Notes under the pieces: generated by a model
Told to the model about the DNA's origin: nothing
What the model saw: the letters and a program-made list of their open reading frames with translations, nothing else
The model's database searches: none
Assembly (NCBI GenBank): GCA_002011035.2
Contig: MTLY02000002.1
Location: forward strand, 417,130-481,129
Length of the DNA: 64,000 nt
Source of the DNA: Candidatus Hecatella orcuttiae
Lineage (GTDB): Archaea; Thermoproteota; Bathyarchaeia; Hecatellales; Hecatellaceae
Direction: 5' to 3'
In this document: one piece after another, positions 30,379 through 39,810 of the stretch
How the letters are laid out: every line of letters starts with the position of its first letter
Position numbering within the stretch: position 1 is the stretch's first letter
Made by a program: the position numbers and the translations under genes

Positions 30379-32703
30379 ATGTTGCTTGAACATGTAACAC
30401 ATCCCCTCCTCCGGCCGAGGACGGTGGAGAGGAGATCCTACCAAGAAGCCATAGCAGCCACCTGTCTCCGAGGAAACACCCTCGTCATCCTCCCCACCGG
30501 CCTCGGCAAGACCACCATCGCAGCCTTAACCGCGGCGGAGAGGCTGCGGCTTCACCCCGAAGGCCGATGCCTCATCCTAGCTCCGACGAAGCCTCTGGCC
30601 CTCCAGCACTACCAAACCTTCAGGCGGGTTTTCAACCTAGAGGACTCTGCCTTCTGCCTGCTGACCGGGGAAAACCCTCCCCAGGAGAGAAGCACCACCA
30701 GCGGCCGCCTCATCTTCATGACCCCTCAGGTTTTGGAGAACGACCTCGTCGCGGGAAGAACCACCCTGCGGGATGTGGTTCTTTTGGTTTTGGATGAAGC
30801 CCACCGGGCGGTGGGCAACTACGCCTACGTGTTCATAGCCAAAAACTACGCTGAGGCAGCCCGGCATCCGCTAGTCCTAGGCCTAACCGCCTCCCCCGGC
30901 TCCTCGAGGGAAAGGATCAGGGAGGTTAAGGAAAACCTGGGCATCAGGTTTGTCGAAGCCAGAACCGACCGAAGCCCCGATGTGAAGCCCTACGTTATGC
31001 CCACCCAGGTGGAGTGGGTGAGAGTCCAGCTTACGCCTCCCCTGGAAAAAATCCGGGAAAAACTTCAGGTCTTCTTCAGGGAGAAGGTCAGCGCCTTGAA
31101 GGAAGCCGGCTTCCTCCCCACAGCCTCAAGGTTGCACCTGAAGTTCAGGGACATCTCCCAAGCGGAGGAAAAGCTCAGAAAAGAAATCGCCCGGCAGCCC
31201 AGTCCTCTCCCGGAGCTCCGCCGGCTTCTGGTGGACCTGCACAGTGCGAGGAAGGCCTCCCATGCCTTGGAGCTGCTGGAAACCCAAGGCCTAGCCGCGC
31301 TGGGAGAATACTTCCGCCTGCTGGAAACCCGGGCGAGGCGGGCGGGAGCCCCGGCTTCGGTGAGGCAGATGCTGCTGGACGGGCGGATTCAGGAAGCCCT
31401 AAGCCTGACCTTGGTCTACGGTGAAAAGGGCGTGGAGCACCCTAAGTTTGGAAGGCTCGTGGAAACGGTGGAGCGTTTCCTAGCCCAAGGAGCCCGCCGC
31501 GTCATCGTCTTCACCAACTACCGGGAGACCGCGGAGAGGCTGAGGGTGAGGCTGGGGGAAAAACCCGGGGTCCGGGTTGCGAAGCTCATCGGGCAGGCGA
31601 ACAGGCAGGGGGAGCGAGGCCTCAGCCAGCAGAAGCAGACTGGGGTCCTAGCAGCCTTCAGGGAGGGGGAATTCAACGTCCTCGTGGCCACCCAAGTGGC
31701 GGAGGAAGGCTTGGACATCTCGCAGGCGGACGCTGTGGTCTTCTACGACAACATACCCAGCGCCATCAGGTTCATCCAGCGGCTGGGGAGAACAGGGAGG
31801 AGAGCTCCGGGGAAAGCTGTGATCCTCCTCACCGAGGGAACGAGGGATGAAGCCTACCACTGGATTGCCAAGCATAAAGAAAAAGCCATGATGGAGGCGG
31901 TGAGGGAGCTGCAGATGCAGGGGAAGGAGAAGAGGGAAAATGGTAAACAGCAGGAGCTGGGAAAGTTCATGGCCGCCGCAGCCTCCAGGGAGGAGAAGGA
32001 AGAGGGGAAGCTTCAAGTCTACGTGGACACCCGGGAAGCCTCCTCCCCGGTGGTCAGGGAGCTGGCCTCCTTCGGCTTGAAGCTCAACCTGACCAGCTTG
32101 GAGGTAGGCGACTACGTCCTCTCCCAGGACACAGCGGTGGAGCGGAAGAGTGTTCGAGACTTCGCCGCCTCCATCGTCGACCGCCGGCTTTTCACCCAGG
32201 CGGAGAGGCTGGCCTCCGCCTACCGGAAGCCTCTCTTCATCGTGGAGGGCGAGGGCCTCTACCAGGCTTCAGGGGTTTCTCCCCCCGCGCTTCGGGGGGC
32301 TATCCTCAGCCTCATCTTCGACTTCCGAATTCCCGTGCTCTGGACCAAAACCCCCGGGGAAACCGCTCTGATGATTTATTCCCTAGCCAAAAGGGAGCAG
32401 GCGGAGAAGCCCGTTCACATCTCCCTCAGGGAGAAAAAGCCCCCCACCTTGGCGGAGCAGCAGGAATACATCATAGCCGGACTCCCCAGCGTGGAGGCCA
32501 CCTTGGCCAGGAAGCTTCTCGCAGCCTTCGGCTCGGTGGAGAAGGTCATCACAGCCGGGGAGGAGGAGCTGAAAAAAGTGAGGGGAATAGGCCCTAGGAT
32601 AGCGGAGAAGATAAGGGAAGTTGTCACAGCTAAGTATCCCCGAAGCTCGGAGGATGCGGAGGAGGAGAGAGGGAAAAACCAGGCTGAGGCTGCGGAAGAC
32701 TGA
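30379..32703 (+). CDS. hef: Hef helicase-nuclease (fork repair)
   Basis: 774 residues. N-terminal superfamily 2 helicase: Walker A LPTGLGKTT (about 38-46), DEAHRA (about 138), and helicase motif VI QRLGRTGRRAPGKAV (about 472). After a linker comes the XPF/ERCC4 nuclease with VDTREASSPVVRELAS (about 548-563) and the ERKSVRDF motif (about 585), ending in paired helix-hairpin-helix motifs (PSVEATLARKLLAAFG; KVRGIGPRIAEKIREV). The enzyme resolves stalled replication forks. All motifs appear intact. A TATA box (GTATATAAG) stands about 55 bases before the ATG. Confidence 0.95.
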   Translation: MLLEHVTHPLLRPRTVERRSYQEAIAATCLRGNTLVILPTGLGKTTIAALTAAERLRLHPEGRCLILAPTKPLALQHYQTFRRVFNLEDSAFCLLTGENPPQERSTTSGRLIFMTPQVLENDLVAGRTTLRDVVLLVLDEAHRAVGNYAYVFIAKNYAEAARHPLVLGLTASPGSSRERIREVKENLGIRFVEARTDRSPDVKPYVMPTQVEWVRVQLTPPLEKIREKLQVFFREKVSALKEAGFLPTASRLHLKFRDISQAEEKLRKEIARQPSPLPELRRLLVDLHSARKASHALELLETQGLAALGEYFRLLETRARRAGAPASVRQMLLDGRIQEALSLTLVYGEKGVEHPKFGRLVETVERFLAQGARRVIVFTNYRETAERLRVRLGEKPGVRVAKLIGQANRQGERGLSQQKQTGVLAAFREGEFNVLVATQVAEEGLDISQADAVVFYDNIPSAIRFIQRLGRTGRRAPGKAVILLTEGTRDEAYHWIAKHKEKAMMEAVRELQMQGKEKRENGKQQELGKFMAAAASREEKEEGKLQVYVDTREASSPVVRELASFGLKLNLTSLEVGDYVLSQDTAVERKSVRDFAASIVDRRLFTQAERLASAYRKPLFIVEGEGLYQASGVSPPALRGAILSLIFDFRIPVLWTKTPGETALMIYSLAKREQAEKPVHISLREKKPPTLAEQQEYIIAGLPSVEATLARKLLAAFGSVEKVITAGEEELKKVRGIGPRIAEKIREVVTAKYPRSSEDAEEERGKNQAEAAED

Positions 32704-33054
32704 TCAGCCCTGCTTTCTCACCCTCCTAACCCTCTCCAAGGCTTCCAAGAACGTAACGGCCAAACCCGCTAAGGTTTCCAAAGCCTCAGGCTTCTGCTCC
32801 CCCCTCAGCTTGGCTTCCAATTGTTGAAGTTTGAGGAGCAGAGTTTCCTCCAAGGTTGTCAGGGCTGGGGGGGCAGCCAGCTCCACTGCCTCTTCGTCGG
32901 ATTTCACCACAACGACTTTCCGCTGGCATTTTATGCAGTAGATTTCACCTGAGGCGGTTTTGAAGAGGGGAGAGCTGCAGCTGGGGCAGGCTTCGCCAAG
33001 CATGGTCGCCCCGGATTTCAAAATCTCCGCCATTTTTCTGATGTCTTCGCTCAT
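32704..33054 (-). CDS. Sjogren/scleroderma autoantigen 1-family zinc protein
   Basis: 116 residues. N-terminal helix [20 protein letters not shown] followed by the zinc ribbon [21 protein letters not shown] is the signature of this family, whose human member is SSSCA1/ZNRD2. The C-terminal half is a helical segment ([19 protein letters not shown]). Function in archaea is unclear. It is convergent with hef: its stop begins one base after the hef stop. Confidence 0.85.
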   Translation of the reverse strand: MSEDIRKMAEILKSGATMLGEACPSCSSPLFKTASGEIYCIKCQRKVVVVKSDEEAVELAAPPALTTLEETLLLKLQQLEAKLRGEQKPEALETLAGLAVTFLEALERVRRVRKQG

Positions 33055-33181
33055 GGTTAACCGTCACCAACTATCTAGCCGGGTTTGGATAAAAAATATA
33101 TCGGAGGAAAGGTATAGAATACACTGTCGCCTTGAATCGGCTTCACTCCGAATTCAGCCGCAGCCCTCACGGTGGTGGAGG

Positions 33182-33463
33182 ATGGTTAAGCGTAAGCGGA
33201 AAATCGAAGAATACGAGCAAAGCCTCAGCCAAGCCACAGGCGTGCTTAAGGAAATCTCCGAAGACACCACCACCCCCAGAAACATCAGGAGAGCTGCCAA
33301 AAGTGCCATCGAAGCCCTCCATGACACTTCTCTCTCCCACGCCGTGAGGTCGGCTAATGCCATTTCGATTCTGGACGAAATCTCCCAGGACCCCAACATG
33401 CCCCCCTATACGCGGACCCGCATCTGGAACGTGGTAAGCATCCTCGAAACCATCAAAGACTGA
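33182..33463 (+). CDS. UPF0147 family protein
   Basis: 93 residues from ATG 33182 with GGTGGAGG upstream. The sequence [20 protein letters not shown] and [20 protein letters not shown] is characteristic of UPF0147, a small helical family found in almost all archaea and of unknown function. A TATA-like AAAAAATATATCG lies about 90 bases upstream. Start was chosen because upstream codons are not protein-like. Confidence 0.9.
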   Translation: MVKRKRKIEEYEQSLSQATGVLKEISEDTTTPRNIRRAAKSAIEALHDTSLSHAVRSANAISILDEISQDPNMPPYTRTRIWNVVSILETIKD

Positions 33464-33478
33464 CCCCGCCCTCGTTTC

Positions 33479-34300
33479 TCACAGAGGAGCGCGGAGGGCT
33501 TTCTGGATCTCAGCCAAAAGCAAAGGGTTTCCCGCGGCGATGAAGGAAACCCGCTGCGTGGGGGTGTCAGCTGAAGCGTCTAAGATGCGACCCTGCTCAT
33601 CGACTATCAGCCCCCCCGCCTCCCGGAGGATGTGGTAGGCAGCCGCCAAGTCGGTGACCCGCAGCCTCCCCCGCACGTCCACGAAAGCGTCCAACCTCCC
33701 CGAGGCCACATAGCAGACTTCCAAGGCGTTGGCTCCGAAGTGGCGGCTGTGCTTGGCCCGGCGGGCAAGGGAGGAAATCTTCCTCATCTGAAGCCTAGGA
33801 ATGGGAGGGTTAAAGTTGATGCCCACCAAGGCCTTTTGGAGGGTGGAGACCTCTGAGGCCTTCAAGGGCTTACCGTCAAGGTAGCTTCCCTTCCCCCTAA
33901 CCGCCCAGTAGGTTTCCCCATGGTAGAGGTCCTGAACCAAGCTGGTGTGGACGGCTGAAAGCCGGGGGCGGTCGGCGGCGGCGAGGGAAACCGCGTAAAA
34001 AGGAATCCCCCTGAGGGCGTTGTTGGTTCCGTCCAAAGCGTCGACGATGAGGTATCCCTCCCCCGGCCCTCTCTCAGGGGCGACGAAGCCTTTTTCCTCG
34101 CTGACGACGGTGCAGGAAATCCCCCACTTTTTCAAGGTGGAAAAAACAGCGTCCTCGGACTCCGCGTCGATAAGCCGCGTTCGGTCGCCGCCTGCGCCCA
34201 CACCCAAAGGCTCCGCCCCCTCGGAGGTCCCGGCCAGCCGCAGGGTTCTCCGTCGAATCTGGGAAGCCATCTCCTTCAGCAGCTCTAGGTCCAAAACCAT
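33479..34300 (-). CDS. Inositol monophosphatase / fructose-1,6-bisphosphatase family
   Basis: 273 residues. Metal-binding motifs are present: VVSEEKGF (Glu in SEE, about residue 67) and IVDALDGTNNALRGIPFYAV (the DxxDGT motif, about 85-91), and the late DLAAAYHILREAGGLIVD (about 219). Archaeal enzymes of this family hydrolyse inositol-1-phosphate and/or fructose-1,6-bisphosphate; the sequence alone does not decide. Start ATG at 34300. Confidence 0.88.
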   Translation of the reverse strand: MVLDLELLKEMASQIRRRTLRLAGTSEGAEPLGVGAGGDRTRLIDAESEDAVFSTLKKWGISCTVVSEEKGFVAPERGPGEGYLIVDALDGTNNALRGIPFYAVSLAAADRPRLSAVHTSLVQDLYHGETYWAVRGKGSYLDGKPLKASEVSTLQKALVGINFNPPIPRLQMRKISSLARRAKHSRHFGANALEVCYVASGRLDAFVDVRGRLRVTDLAAAYHILREAGGLIVDEQGRILDASADTPTQRVSFIAAGNPLLLAEIQKALRAPL

Positions 34301-34369
34301 GCTCCGCGACCCTGCTTGAAAGCGCCTTCAAGGCTGGAGAGGGGCGACGCTTTTCAACTCTTCACTTAG

Positions 34370-34706
34370 AGGCGGTGGGTCCTGAAGGTTGACGTTCACA
34401 CCTCACGCCGGCCTGCAGTTTCCCCTCATGCCCGCGCCCCTCCAAGCGTTAAACGTCCAAGCTTAGGTTGCTCCCTCCCGGGCCTAGCCGGGTTCGCTTG
34501 GCAATGCCGCCAACCTGCCCCTACGAGCAGGCTGAGGGCATCCGCCAACCCTAGAGGACAGGCACTCACGGAGGCGCCTGCAGGTTGAACGTGGGGCTGA
34601 GGGCGTCTCCCTTCAGCTTTCGGCCCGCCGTGTAGGGGATTTGCGGTCAAACCTGCCGGAGCAGGTTTTCAGGGAACCCCTAGCTCCCCGCCTAGACCCA
34701 CCGCCA
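34370..34706 (-). ncRNA. ffs: Signal recognition particle RNA (7S)
   Basis: The 5' end GGCGGTGGGTC (34705-34695) pairs with the 3' end GACCCACCGCC (complement of 34371-34381), closing a transcript of about 337 nt as in archaeal SRP RNA. Domain IV is recognisable in the minus strand as GGCCCGGGAGGGAGCAACC (complement near 34466-34490), close to the conserved GGUCCGGAAGGGAGCAGCC hairpin that binds SRP54. A TATA-like TTTAACTTA is placed about 25-30 bases before the 5' end. The RNA shares its promoter region with the divergent guaA gene. Confidence 0.85.
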
Positions 34707-34796
34707 AAGAAAGAAGGGCGCCGATCTAAGTTAAATTTTTTCAACGCCTCCGCTGGAAGCCGATAGCTTTTTATCGAATTTTCAGCTTCCCCATGG

Positions 34797-36383
34797 GTGA
34801 TCAGAGCTCTGCAGGCGGCTGGCTTCTTGAAGGACGGTTTGACCTCTGTTCCCGAGGATAAGGTTCTTGTTCTGGATTTCGGAGGGCAGTACTCGCACCT
34901 CATCGCCCGGAGAATCCGGGAGTGCCGGGTTTACTCGGAGCTGATTTCCTACACGGTTTCGCCGCGGGAAGTTCAAACTCTCCAACCCAAGGGCCTCATT
35001 CTCTCCGGAGGGCCTACCAGCGTTTACGAGGAGGACGCTCCCCTCTGCGACCCTGAACTCTTCAAGCTGGGCATCCCCATCCTAGGCATCTGCTACGGCC
35101 TCCACGCCATGGTTCACCTCCTCGGAGGCAGCGTAGTCCGGGCGGCCCGAAAGGAGTATGGAAAGACGGAGCTTTTCATCGGCGACCGCTCCGACCTTTT
35201 CCAGGGATTGGAAAACCGGACGGTCTGCTGGATGAGCCACGGGGACATGGCGGAAACCCTCCCCGAAGGGTTTGAGGTCATCGGCCGCACGGCCAACACC
35301 CCGACGGCCGCCATTCGGAGGAGAGACAGGAAACTCTACGGAGTTCAGTTTCACCCTGAGGTAGCTCATACGCCGCGGGGGCTGGACATTCTGAAAAACT
35401 TCGTCTACCGGGTCTGCGGCTGCAGGCCTACGTGGACCATGGAGTCTTTCATCGAAAACGCTGTGAAGGAGATCAGAGAAACCGTGGGGAAAGACCGGGT
35501 TCTCTGCGCCCTCAGCGGAGGCGTGGACTCCTCCACGGTGGCGGTCTTGGCCCACAAAGCCCTAGGCGACCAGCTTACCTGCGTCTTCGTCGACCACGGG
35601 CTTCTCCGGAAAGGCGAAGCGGAGCAAGTCTTGGAGATGCTGGAAAAGTTCAAGATGAACATCATTCATGTCAGCGCCGCGGAAAGATTCCTGTCGAGGC
35701 TGAAGGGCGTGGATGACCCTGAGGAAAAGAGGCGGCTGGTCGGAGAAGAGTTCATCCGCGTCTTCGCCGAGGTGGAGCGGGAGAAGGGCCCCTTCCAGTG
35801 GCTGGTGCAGGGAACCCTCTACCCCGACGTCATCGAAAGCGCGGGGGTGAAAAGCCCCGCTGCCAAGATAAAGACCCACCACAACGTAGCCGGGCTGCCG
35901 TCGTGGATGAAGTTTAAGCTTCTAGAGCCCTTGCGGTGGCTTTACAAGGACGAGGTCAGAGAGGTCGCAGGCCTGCTGGGTATCCCCCGGGAGATCGTGA
36001 GAAGGCATCCTTTCCCAGGCCCAGGCCTCGCCGTCAGGGTCTTAGGCCCTGTGACCCCTGAGAAGCTGAGGATATGCCGGGAGGCCAGCTTCATCGTGGA
36101 GGAGGAGTTGAAGAAGGCCGGCTTGTACGACGCGGTCTGGCAGGCTTTCGCCGTGGTCGGCGAGGATAAAGCCGTGGGGGTGCTGGGGGATGAGCGGAAA
36201 TTCGGCTACATCGTCACCGTGAAGGTGGTGGAGTCGGTGGACGCCATGACCGCGGAGTGGAAGCGGCTTCCCTACGAGCTCTTGGAGCGAATAAGCAGTA
36301 GGATCACCAACGAGGTGGACGGTGTCACGTGGGTGACCTACGCCATCTCCAGCAAGCCGCCTTCCACCATCGAACCCTGCTGA
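34797..36383 (+). CDS. guaA: GMP synthase, glutamine-hydrolysing, single chain
   Basis: Up to 528 residues. Glutamine amidotransferase part: LVLDFGGQYSHLIARRIREC, then GICYGLHAM with the nucleophile Cys (about residue 98) and QFHPEVAHT with the His. ATP-pyrophosphatase part: ALSGGVDSSTVAVLAHKALG (about 237-256), then the dimer domain ending VTYAISSKPPSTIEP. It converts XMP to GMP. Many archaea split this enzyme into two genes; here it is fused. The start is GTG 34797 or, more likely, TTG 34839 (14 residues shorter, nearer the usual N-terminus and behind GAAGGA). Confidence 0.95.
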   Translation: MIRALQAAGFLKDGLTSVPEDKVLVLDFGGQYSHLIARRIRECRVYSELISYTVSPREVQTLQPKGLILSGGPTSVYEEDAPLCDPELFKLGIPILGICYGLHAMVHLLGGSVVRAARKEYGKTELFIGDRSDLFQGLENRTVCWMSHGDMAETLPEGFEVIGRTANTPTAAIRRRDRKLYGVQFHPEVAHTPRGLDILKNFVYRVCGCRPTWTMESFIENAVKEIRETVGKDRVLCALSGGVDSSTVAVLAHKALGDQLTCVFVDHGLLRKGEAEQVLEMLEKFKMNIIHVSAAERFLSRLKGVDDPEEKRRLVGEEFIRVFAEVEREKGPFQWLVQGTLYPDVIESAGVKSPAAKIKTHHNVAGLPSWMKFKLLEPLRWLYKDEVREVAGLLGIPREIVRRHPFPGPGLAVRVLGPVTPEKLRICREASFIVEEELKKAGLYDAVWQAFAVVGEDKAVGVLGDERKFGYIVTVKVVESVDAMTAEWKRLPYELLERISSRITNEVDGVTWVTYAISSKPPSTIEPC

Positions 36384-36387
36384 GCCT

Positions 36388-36873
36388 TCAAGGCTTCTTC
36401 AACCTTTGAAATCTGGCTGCCACTTCTTCCACTTCTTCCGAGGTCAAATTTGCCGAGGCTGCCTTGAAGAGAACATGGTCCTCCCGGTAGATGTGGCTTC
36501 GGAGGAGGTCAATCAAATGTTGCGCTTTACCCCTCACCTCCGCAGCCTCCCCCCGGTTTAAGGCTTTTTCCAGCAGTTCCACGATCATTCTGATAGACTT
36601 GTGCTCCGCCATCATCACTTGCACAGGCCCGCCGGGAGGCCGCACCGGTCCACCCATGGAGGTGGCTGCCTTTTCAAAATACCTGCCCAACACCGGGAAC
36701 AGACCCTCCTCTTCCTTTCTAAAATGCGGGGCGGAGTAAGCTTGGATTTCGGAGAGAATCTCCCGCACGCTTCCCAGATCCAAGCTGGCTGCGGAGGCTT
36801 CGAGAGCCCTAAGCCTATCTAAAACGTATCTGTGCTCGCAGCTCAGCTCGCCTAATGGATTGGAAGACGGCAC
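36388..36873 (-). CDS. Hemerythrin-like (HHE) protein
   Basis: 161 residues, helical. Histidines and glutamates are spaced as in HHE cation-binding proteins: SCEHRYVLDRLRALE, YSAPHFRKEEEGLFPVL, VMMAEHKSIRMIVELLE and LRSHIYREDHVLFKAA. They bind a di-iron or other metal centre and may sense or store oxygen, NO or iron. It is convergent with guaA and followed by a ferredoxin on the same strand. Confidence 0.88.
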   Translation of the reverse strand: MPSSNPLGELSCEHRYVLDRLRALEASAASLDLGSVREILSEIQAYSAPHFRKEEEGLFPVLGRYFEKAATSMGGPVRPPGGPVQVMMAEHKSIRMIVELLEKALNRGEAAEVRGKAQHLIDLLRSHIYREDHVLFKAASANLTSEEVEEVAARFQRLKKP

Positions 36874-36915
36874 AAGACACCGCCCCAGAGGCTGGTTGAA
36901 ACGGTAACAGGGGGC

Positions 36916-37191
36916 TTATTCGTAGACAACGCCTTCTCCCCCCCGAGGGTAACGCCACTTTATGGCCTCGGTTTGGCAGAGGTGATAGCAGGTGCCGCAT
37001 TCGAAGCATCGTTCCATTCCATGCATCCAACGGGCTGTTCCTTCGCTGAGAACCCAGGAGCCTGAAGGGCAAAGTTTAACGCAGAGGCCGCAGCCTGTGC
37101 ATTTTCCCTCCAAAACTTCCACGTGGACTTTGGTTTTAGGCTGCCTCCGCGTCAGCTTAGCCCAGCTTCTCTCCGTCGGTTGGTTTTCCAT
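36916..37191 (-). CDS. FixX-like ferredoxin
   Basis: 91 residues from ATG 37191 (a longer frame to 37242 is possible). Two cysteine clusters: GKCTGCGLCVKLCPSGSW and MERCFECGTCYHLCQTEA, so two [4Fe-4S] clusters are likely, or one with accessory residues as in FixX. FixX-type ferredoxins pass electrons to the ubiquinone/menaquinone pool through FixABC; no such partner genes are in the window. It stands behind the divergent prenyl synthase gene and upstream of the hemerythrin gene on the same strand. Confidence 0.85.
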   Translation of the reverse strand: MENQPTERSWAKLTRRQPKTKVHVEVLEGKCTGCGLCVKLCPSGSWVLSEGTARWMHGMERCFECGTCYHLCQTEAIKWRYPRGGEGVVYE

Positions 37192-37292
37192 GAGGAGGCC
37201 CCCCTTTCCGGCAGGCGTTTCTCTCCGCTGAGAGGGATGCAAAACCTTAAAACATTCAGGTTAAATAAAGATTAAAGAAAGAGAAGTAAAGG

Positions 37293-38276
37293 GTGCTTCC
37301 GCTGAGCGGCGACTACGTAGCTTCTTCAACCAGCTCGGTGCCGGAGGATTTCCTAACTTACCTTTCGGAGGCGAAGAGGCAGGTAGATGAGGAGCTCCGG
37401 CGGCTGATTTCATCCCTCCGAGAGCTGAAGCTCCACCCCCAGATGGCGTATGCCGCTCTCTCCCAAGGGAAAAGGCTTAGGCCCATCTTAGTGTTGATGA
37501 GCGGGGAGGCGGTGGGTGGACGCCGGGCTGAGCTGATGCCTCTGGCTCTGGCCTTCGAGCTAATCCACACGGCCACACTGGTTCACGACGACATCATCGA
37601 CGGAGACCTCCTCAGGCGGGGAGTTCCCACCCTTTACCAGCAGTGGAAGGACAAGGCCATCCTGGGAGGCGACGCCCTGTTCGTCCACGCCATCAACCTC
37701 GTGGCGGGCTTCGGCCCTGAGGTCATGAAGAACGTCTGCAGGGCGACGTTGGAGGTCTGCGACGGGGAGTTCATGGACGTCTCTCTCAACCTTCCCACAG
37801 CCACGGAGGAAGAGTATCTTCTGAAGATCAGGAAGAAGTCCGCATCCCTCTTCGGCACCGCTGCCCAATGCGGCTGCATGGCGGGCGGAGGGACGGATGT
37901 GGAAGTGAAAGCCCTAGCCACCTACGGGGAGTTCTTCGGCATGGCCTACCAGGTCAGCGACGACCTCCATGAGCTGGAGACGGAGAAGACGGTTCCCAGC
38001 GACCTCAAGAACAGGAGGGTCATTCTCCCCTACATTCACCTCTACAGGCATGGCAGCGCTGAGCTGCGAAACCTCCTAAAGGAAACCTTTGAACGTCGGA
38101 CAGCGTCCCTCAGCGACGCGGCTGAAATTTTCAAAGGCTTAGAGGAATTCGGCTCCCTCGCCTACTGTCGGAGGAAGATAAAGGAGTACGCTGAGGTGGC
38201 GGAGAAAAGCTTAGCTCCCCTCAGGAACAACCAATACAAGGACTACCTGCATCACCTGCTCCGCTACTTCACCTGA
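37293..38276 (+). CDS. Polyprenyl (geranylgeranyl) diphosphate synthase
   Basis: 327 residues from GTG 37293. First aspartate-rich motif HDDIIDGD (99-103 region), the ALSQGKRLRPILVLMSGE substrate region, and second motif QVSDDLHELE (about 221). In the second motif the final Asp is replaced by Glu (DDLHE instead of DDxxD), which weakens metal binding in some enzymes. It probably makes the C20 or longer prenyl chain of archaeal lipids. A TATA-like TTAAATAAAG lies about 30 bases before the start, so the message may be leaderless. Confidence 0.88.
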   Translation: MLPLSGDYVASSTSSVPEDFLTYLSEAKRQVDEELRRLISSLRELKLHPQMAYAALSQGKRLRPILVLMSGEAVGGRRAELMPLALAFELIHTATLVHDDIIDGDLLRRGVPTLYQQWKDKAILGGDALFVHAINLVAGFGPEVMKNVCRATLEVCDGEFMDVSLNLPTATEEEYLLKIRKKSASLFGTAAQCGCMAGGGTDVEVKALATYGEFFGMAYQVSDDLHELETEKTVPSDLKNRRVILPYIHLYRHGSAELRNLLKETFERRTASLSDAAEIFKGLEEFGSLAYCRRKIKEYAEVAEKSLAPLRNNQYKDYLHHLLRYFT

Positions 38277-38362
38277 AAACGTAGGCCAAAGTTTAAATTT
38301 CCCCTCTCCCTCATAAGCATCCTCACAGCTTCACCGACAGAGCCTTCGCGAGGATTCTGAGG

Positions 38363-38920
38363 TTGGAAGCCGAAAAGCCTAAGCTCATCGCCGTGGTGGG
38401 CGACAGCAAAGCTGGGAAGACCCACCTAGCTGGGTTTCTGATAGCCCACTTCACCCGCAAGGGCCTCCGGGTAGGTTCGATGAAGCACATCCACGACGCT
38501 CAGCTGACGTTGGACAAGCCTGGAAAGGACACCTGGAGACATGTGCAGGCAGGGGCGAAGGTCACCGTGGGCGTTGCCAGCCGGGAGTGGGTCCTCTTCA
38601 AGCGGGAAGATACCTCCCAGCTCAGCTGGGAAGAGCTGTTAGCTCCCCTGAGGAGGGAAAAGCTAGACCTCGTGGTGGTGGAAGGCTTCAGATACGCCCT
38701 CAAGGACAGGTCGGATGTTCCAAAACTTTTGGCTGCAAAAAACATGGAAGAACTTAAAAGGGCAGTGGAACAGCTGGCTCCGCCCCTTCTGGCTGCGGTG
38801 GGCAAGGTGGCGGAGGCCGCCTCCTCCTACCGGGGGCTTCCCGTCTTGGAGCTTCCCAAGGATGGAGAAAGGCTTCTCGCCTTGGTGGAGCGGTTTCTCT
38901 TCCCAAAGCCTCCCGGGTGA
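38363..38920 (+). CDS. MobB-like GTPase of molybdopterin cofactor synthesis
   Basis: 185 residues from TTG 38363. P-loop AVVGDSKAGKTHLAGFLI (about residues 10-27), then VGSMKHIHDAQLTLDKPGKD with the His typical of MobB, and DLVVVEGFRYALK (about 98-110). MobB helps attach GMP to molybdopterin. No MobA or molybdoenzyme genes are near. It is convergent with the P-loop protein at 38927. Confidence 0.8.
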   Translation: MEAEKPKLIAVVGDSKAGKTHLAGFLIAHFTRKGLRVGSMKHIHDAQLTLDKPGKDTWRHVQAGAKVTVGVASREWVLFKREDTSQLSWEELLAPLRREKLDLVVVEGFRYALKDRSDVPKLLAAKNMEELKRAVEQLAPPLLAAVGKVAEAASSYRGLPVLELPKDGERLLALVERFLFPKPPG

Positions 38921-38926
38921 GGGGGG

Positions 38927-39745
38927 TTAATCGGGGATTCCGAAGAAGGGGAGAACGTCCTCCCTCAGCTTCTTCTCCACCTCCCCCCTCTTCAACGGAG
39001 GTATCCACATTTCCCGTTGAGGTTTGATCAGTCTCACCACCTCGCCGGTGGAAATTTCCCCCTGCAGTTTGCGGGAAAGCTGAACCGCGGTGAGATATTT
39101 ATCAGGGTCGTAGGCTAGGAGGCGGCTGGGCTCCACGGCCAGCACCAGGTCCAACTTCCGCAGCCCCGGCCAAGGTAGGGCGATGTTGCCGTAGCTTTCG
39201 ATGACCACAACCTCATGGGCTTCGCCCACCCGTTTGTAGGCTAGGTCGGAGGCGAGGTTGTAGTATTCCATCAGGGAGTCTTGGCCTTCGCCGTCCCTGA
39301 CCCTGTAGACCTTGGAAGCTCGGCTGCGGAGTCCCTTCCAAAGCTCCTCCAGCCGGCTGTCGGATGCTGCGGAAATGTTTTCCACCAAAATGGTTTCGGT
39401 TTTCTCCCCGCAGAGTGTGATCCTGTCCAAGATGAAGGGGGGAAGCAGGGAGAGGGACCTCTGGAGGGTGGGCTCCCCCCATATTCTGTGCACAGGGTTC
39501 ACAACCTCCACCGGCAGAGAGGTGTGGGAGGCTTGATGGAGAAGCTTGGCGTCCTTCCCGTAGAGGGTTCCCCGGCTGAGGGCTTCCTCGAGGACGTCGA
39601 AGTCATACCAGAGATTGTTGCCGGCCCTGGGTTTGAACCCGCAGACATCCAAGCCCTTTCCCCGCAGGTAGTCCAGCAAGGCTAAGGTCAGAGTGGTCTT
39701 CCCCGCGTCCACCTCCTTAAGGCCTACGACCAAAATTCTCTCCAA
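38927..39745 (-). CDS. P-loop protein, SIMIBI-type, function unknown
   Basis: 272 residues from TTG 39745. The N-terminus RILVVGLKEVDAGKTTLTLA is a P-loop of the BioD/MinD-like class, then LLDYLRGKGLDVCGFKPRAG (the KPR motif seen in dethiobiotin synthase-like proteins). Later runs such as VVVIESYGNIALPWPGL and LDLVLAVEPSRLLAYDPDK resemble ATP-dependent amidoligase or carrier proteins. No biotin gene is nearby. The exact function is not recognised. Confidence 0.7.
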   Translation of the reverse strand: MERILVVGLKEVDAGKTTLTLALLDYLRGKGLDVCGFKPRAGNNLWYDFDVLEEALSRGTLYGKDAKLLHQASHTSLPVEVVNPVHRIWGEPTLQRSLSLLPPFILDRITLCGEKTETILVENISAASDSRLEELWKGLRSRASKVYRVRDGEGQDSLMEYYNLASDLAYKRVGEAHEVVVIESYGNIALPWPGLRKLDLVLAVEPSRLLAYDPDKYLTAVQLSRKLQGEISTGEVVRLIKPQREMWIPPLKRGEVEKKLREDVLPFFGIPD

Positions 39746-39810
39746 GGCTTCAATCCCCCGGCTAGGCTTCGGTTTTCTTCGAATCCTTCAAGCCGCCTTC
39801 GCCCACCTGC

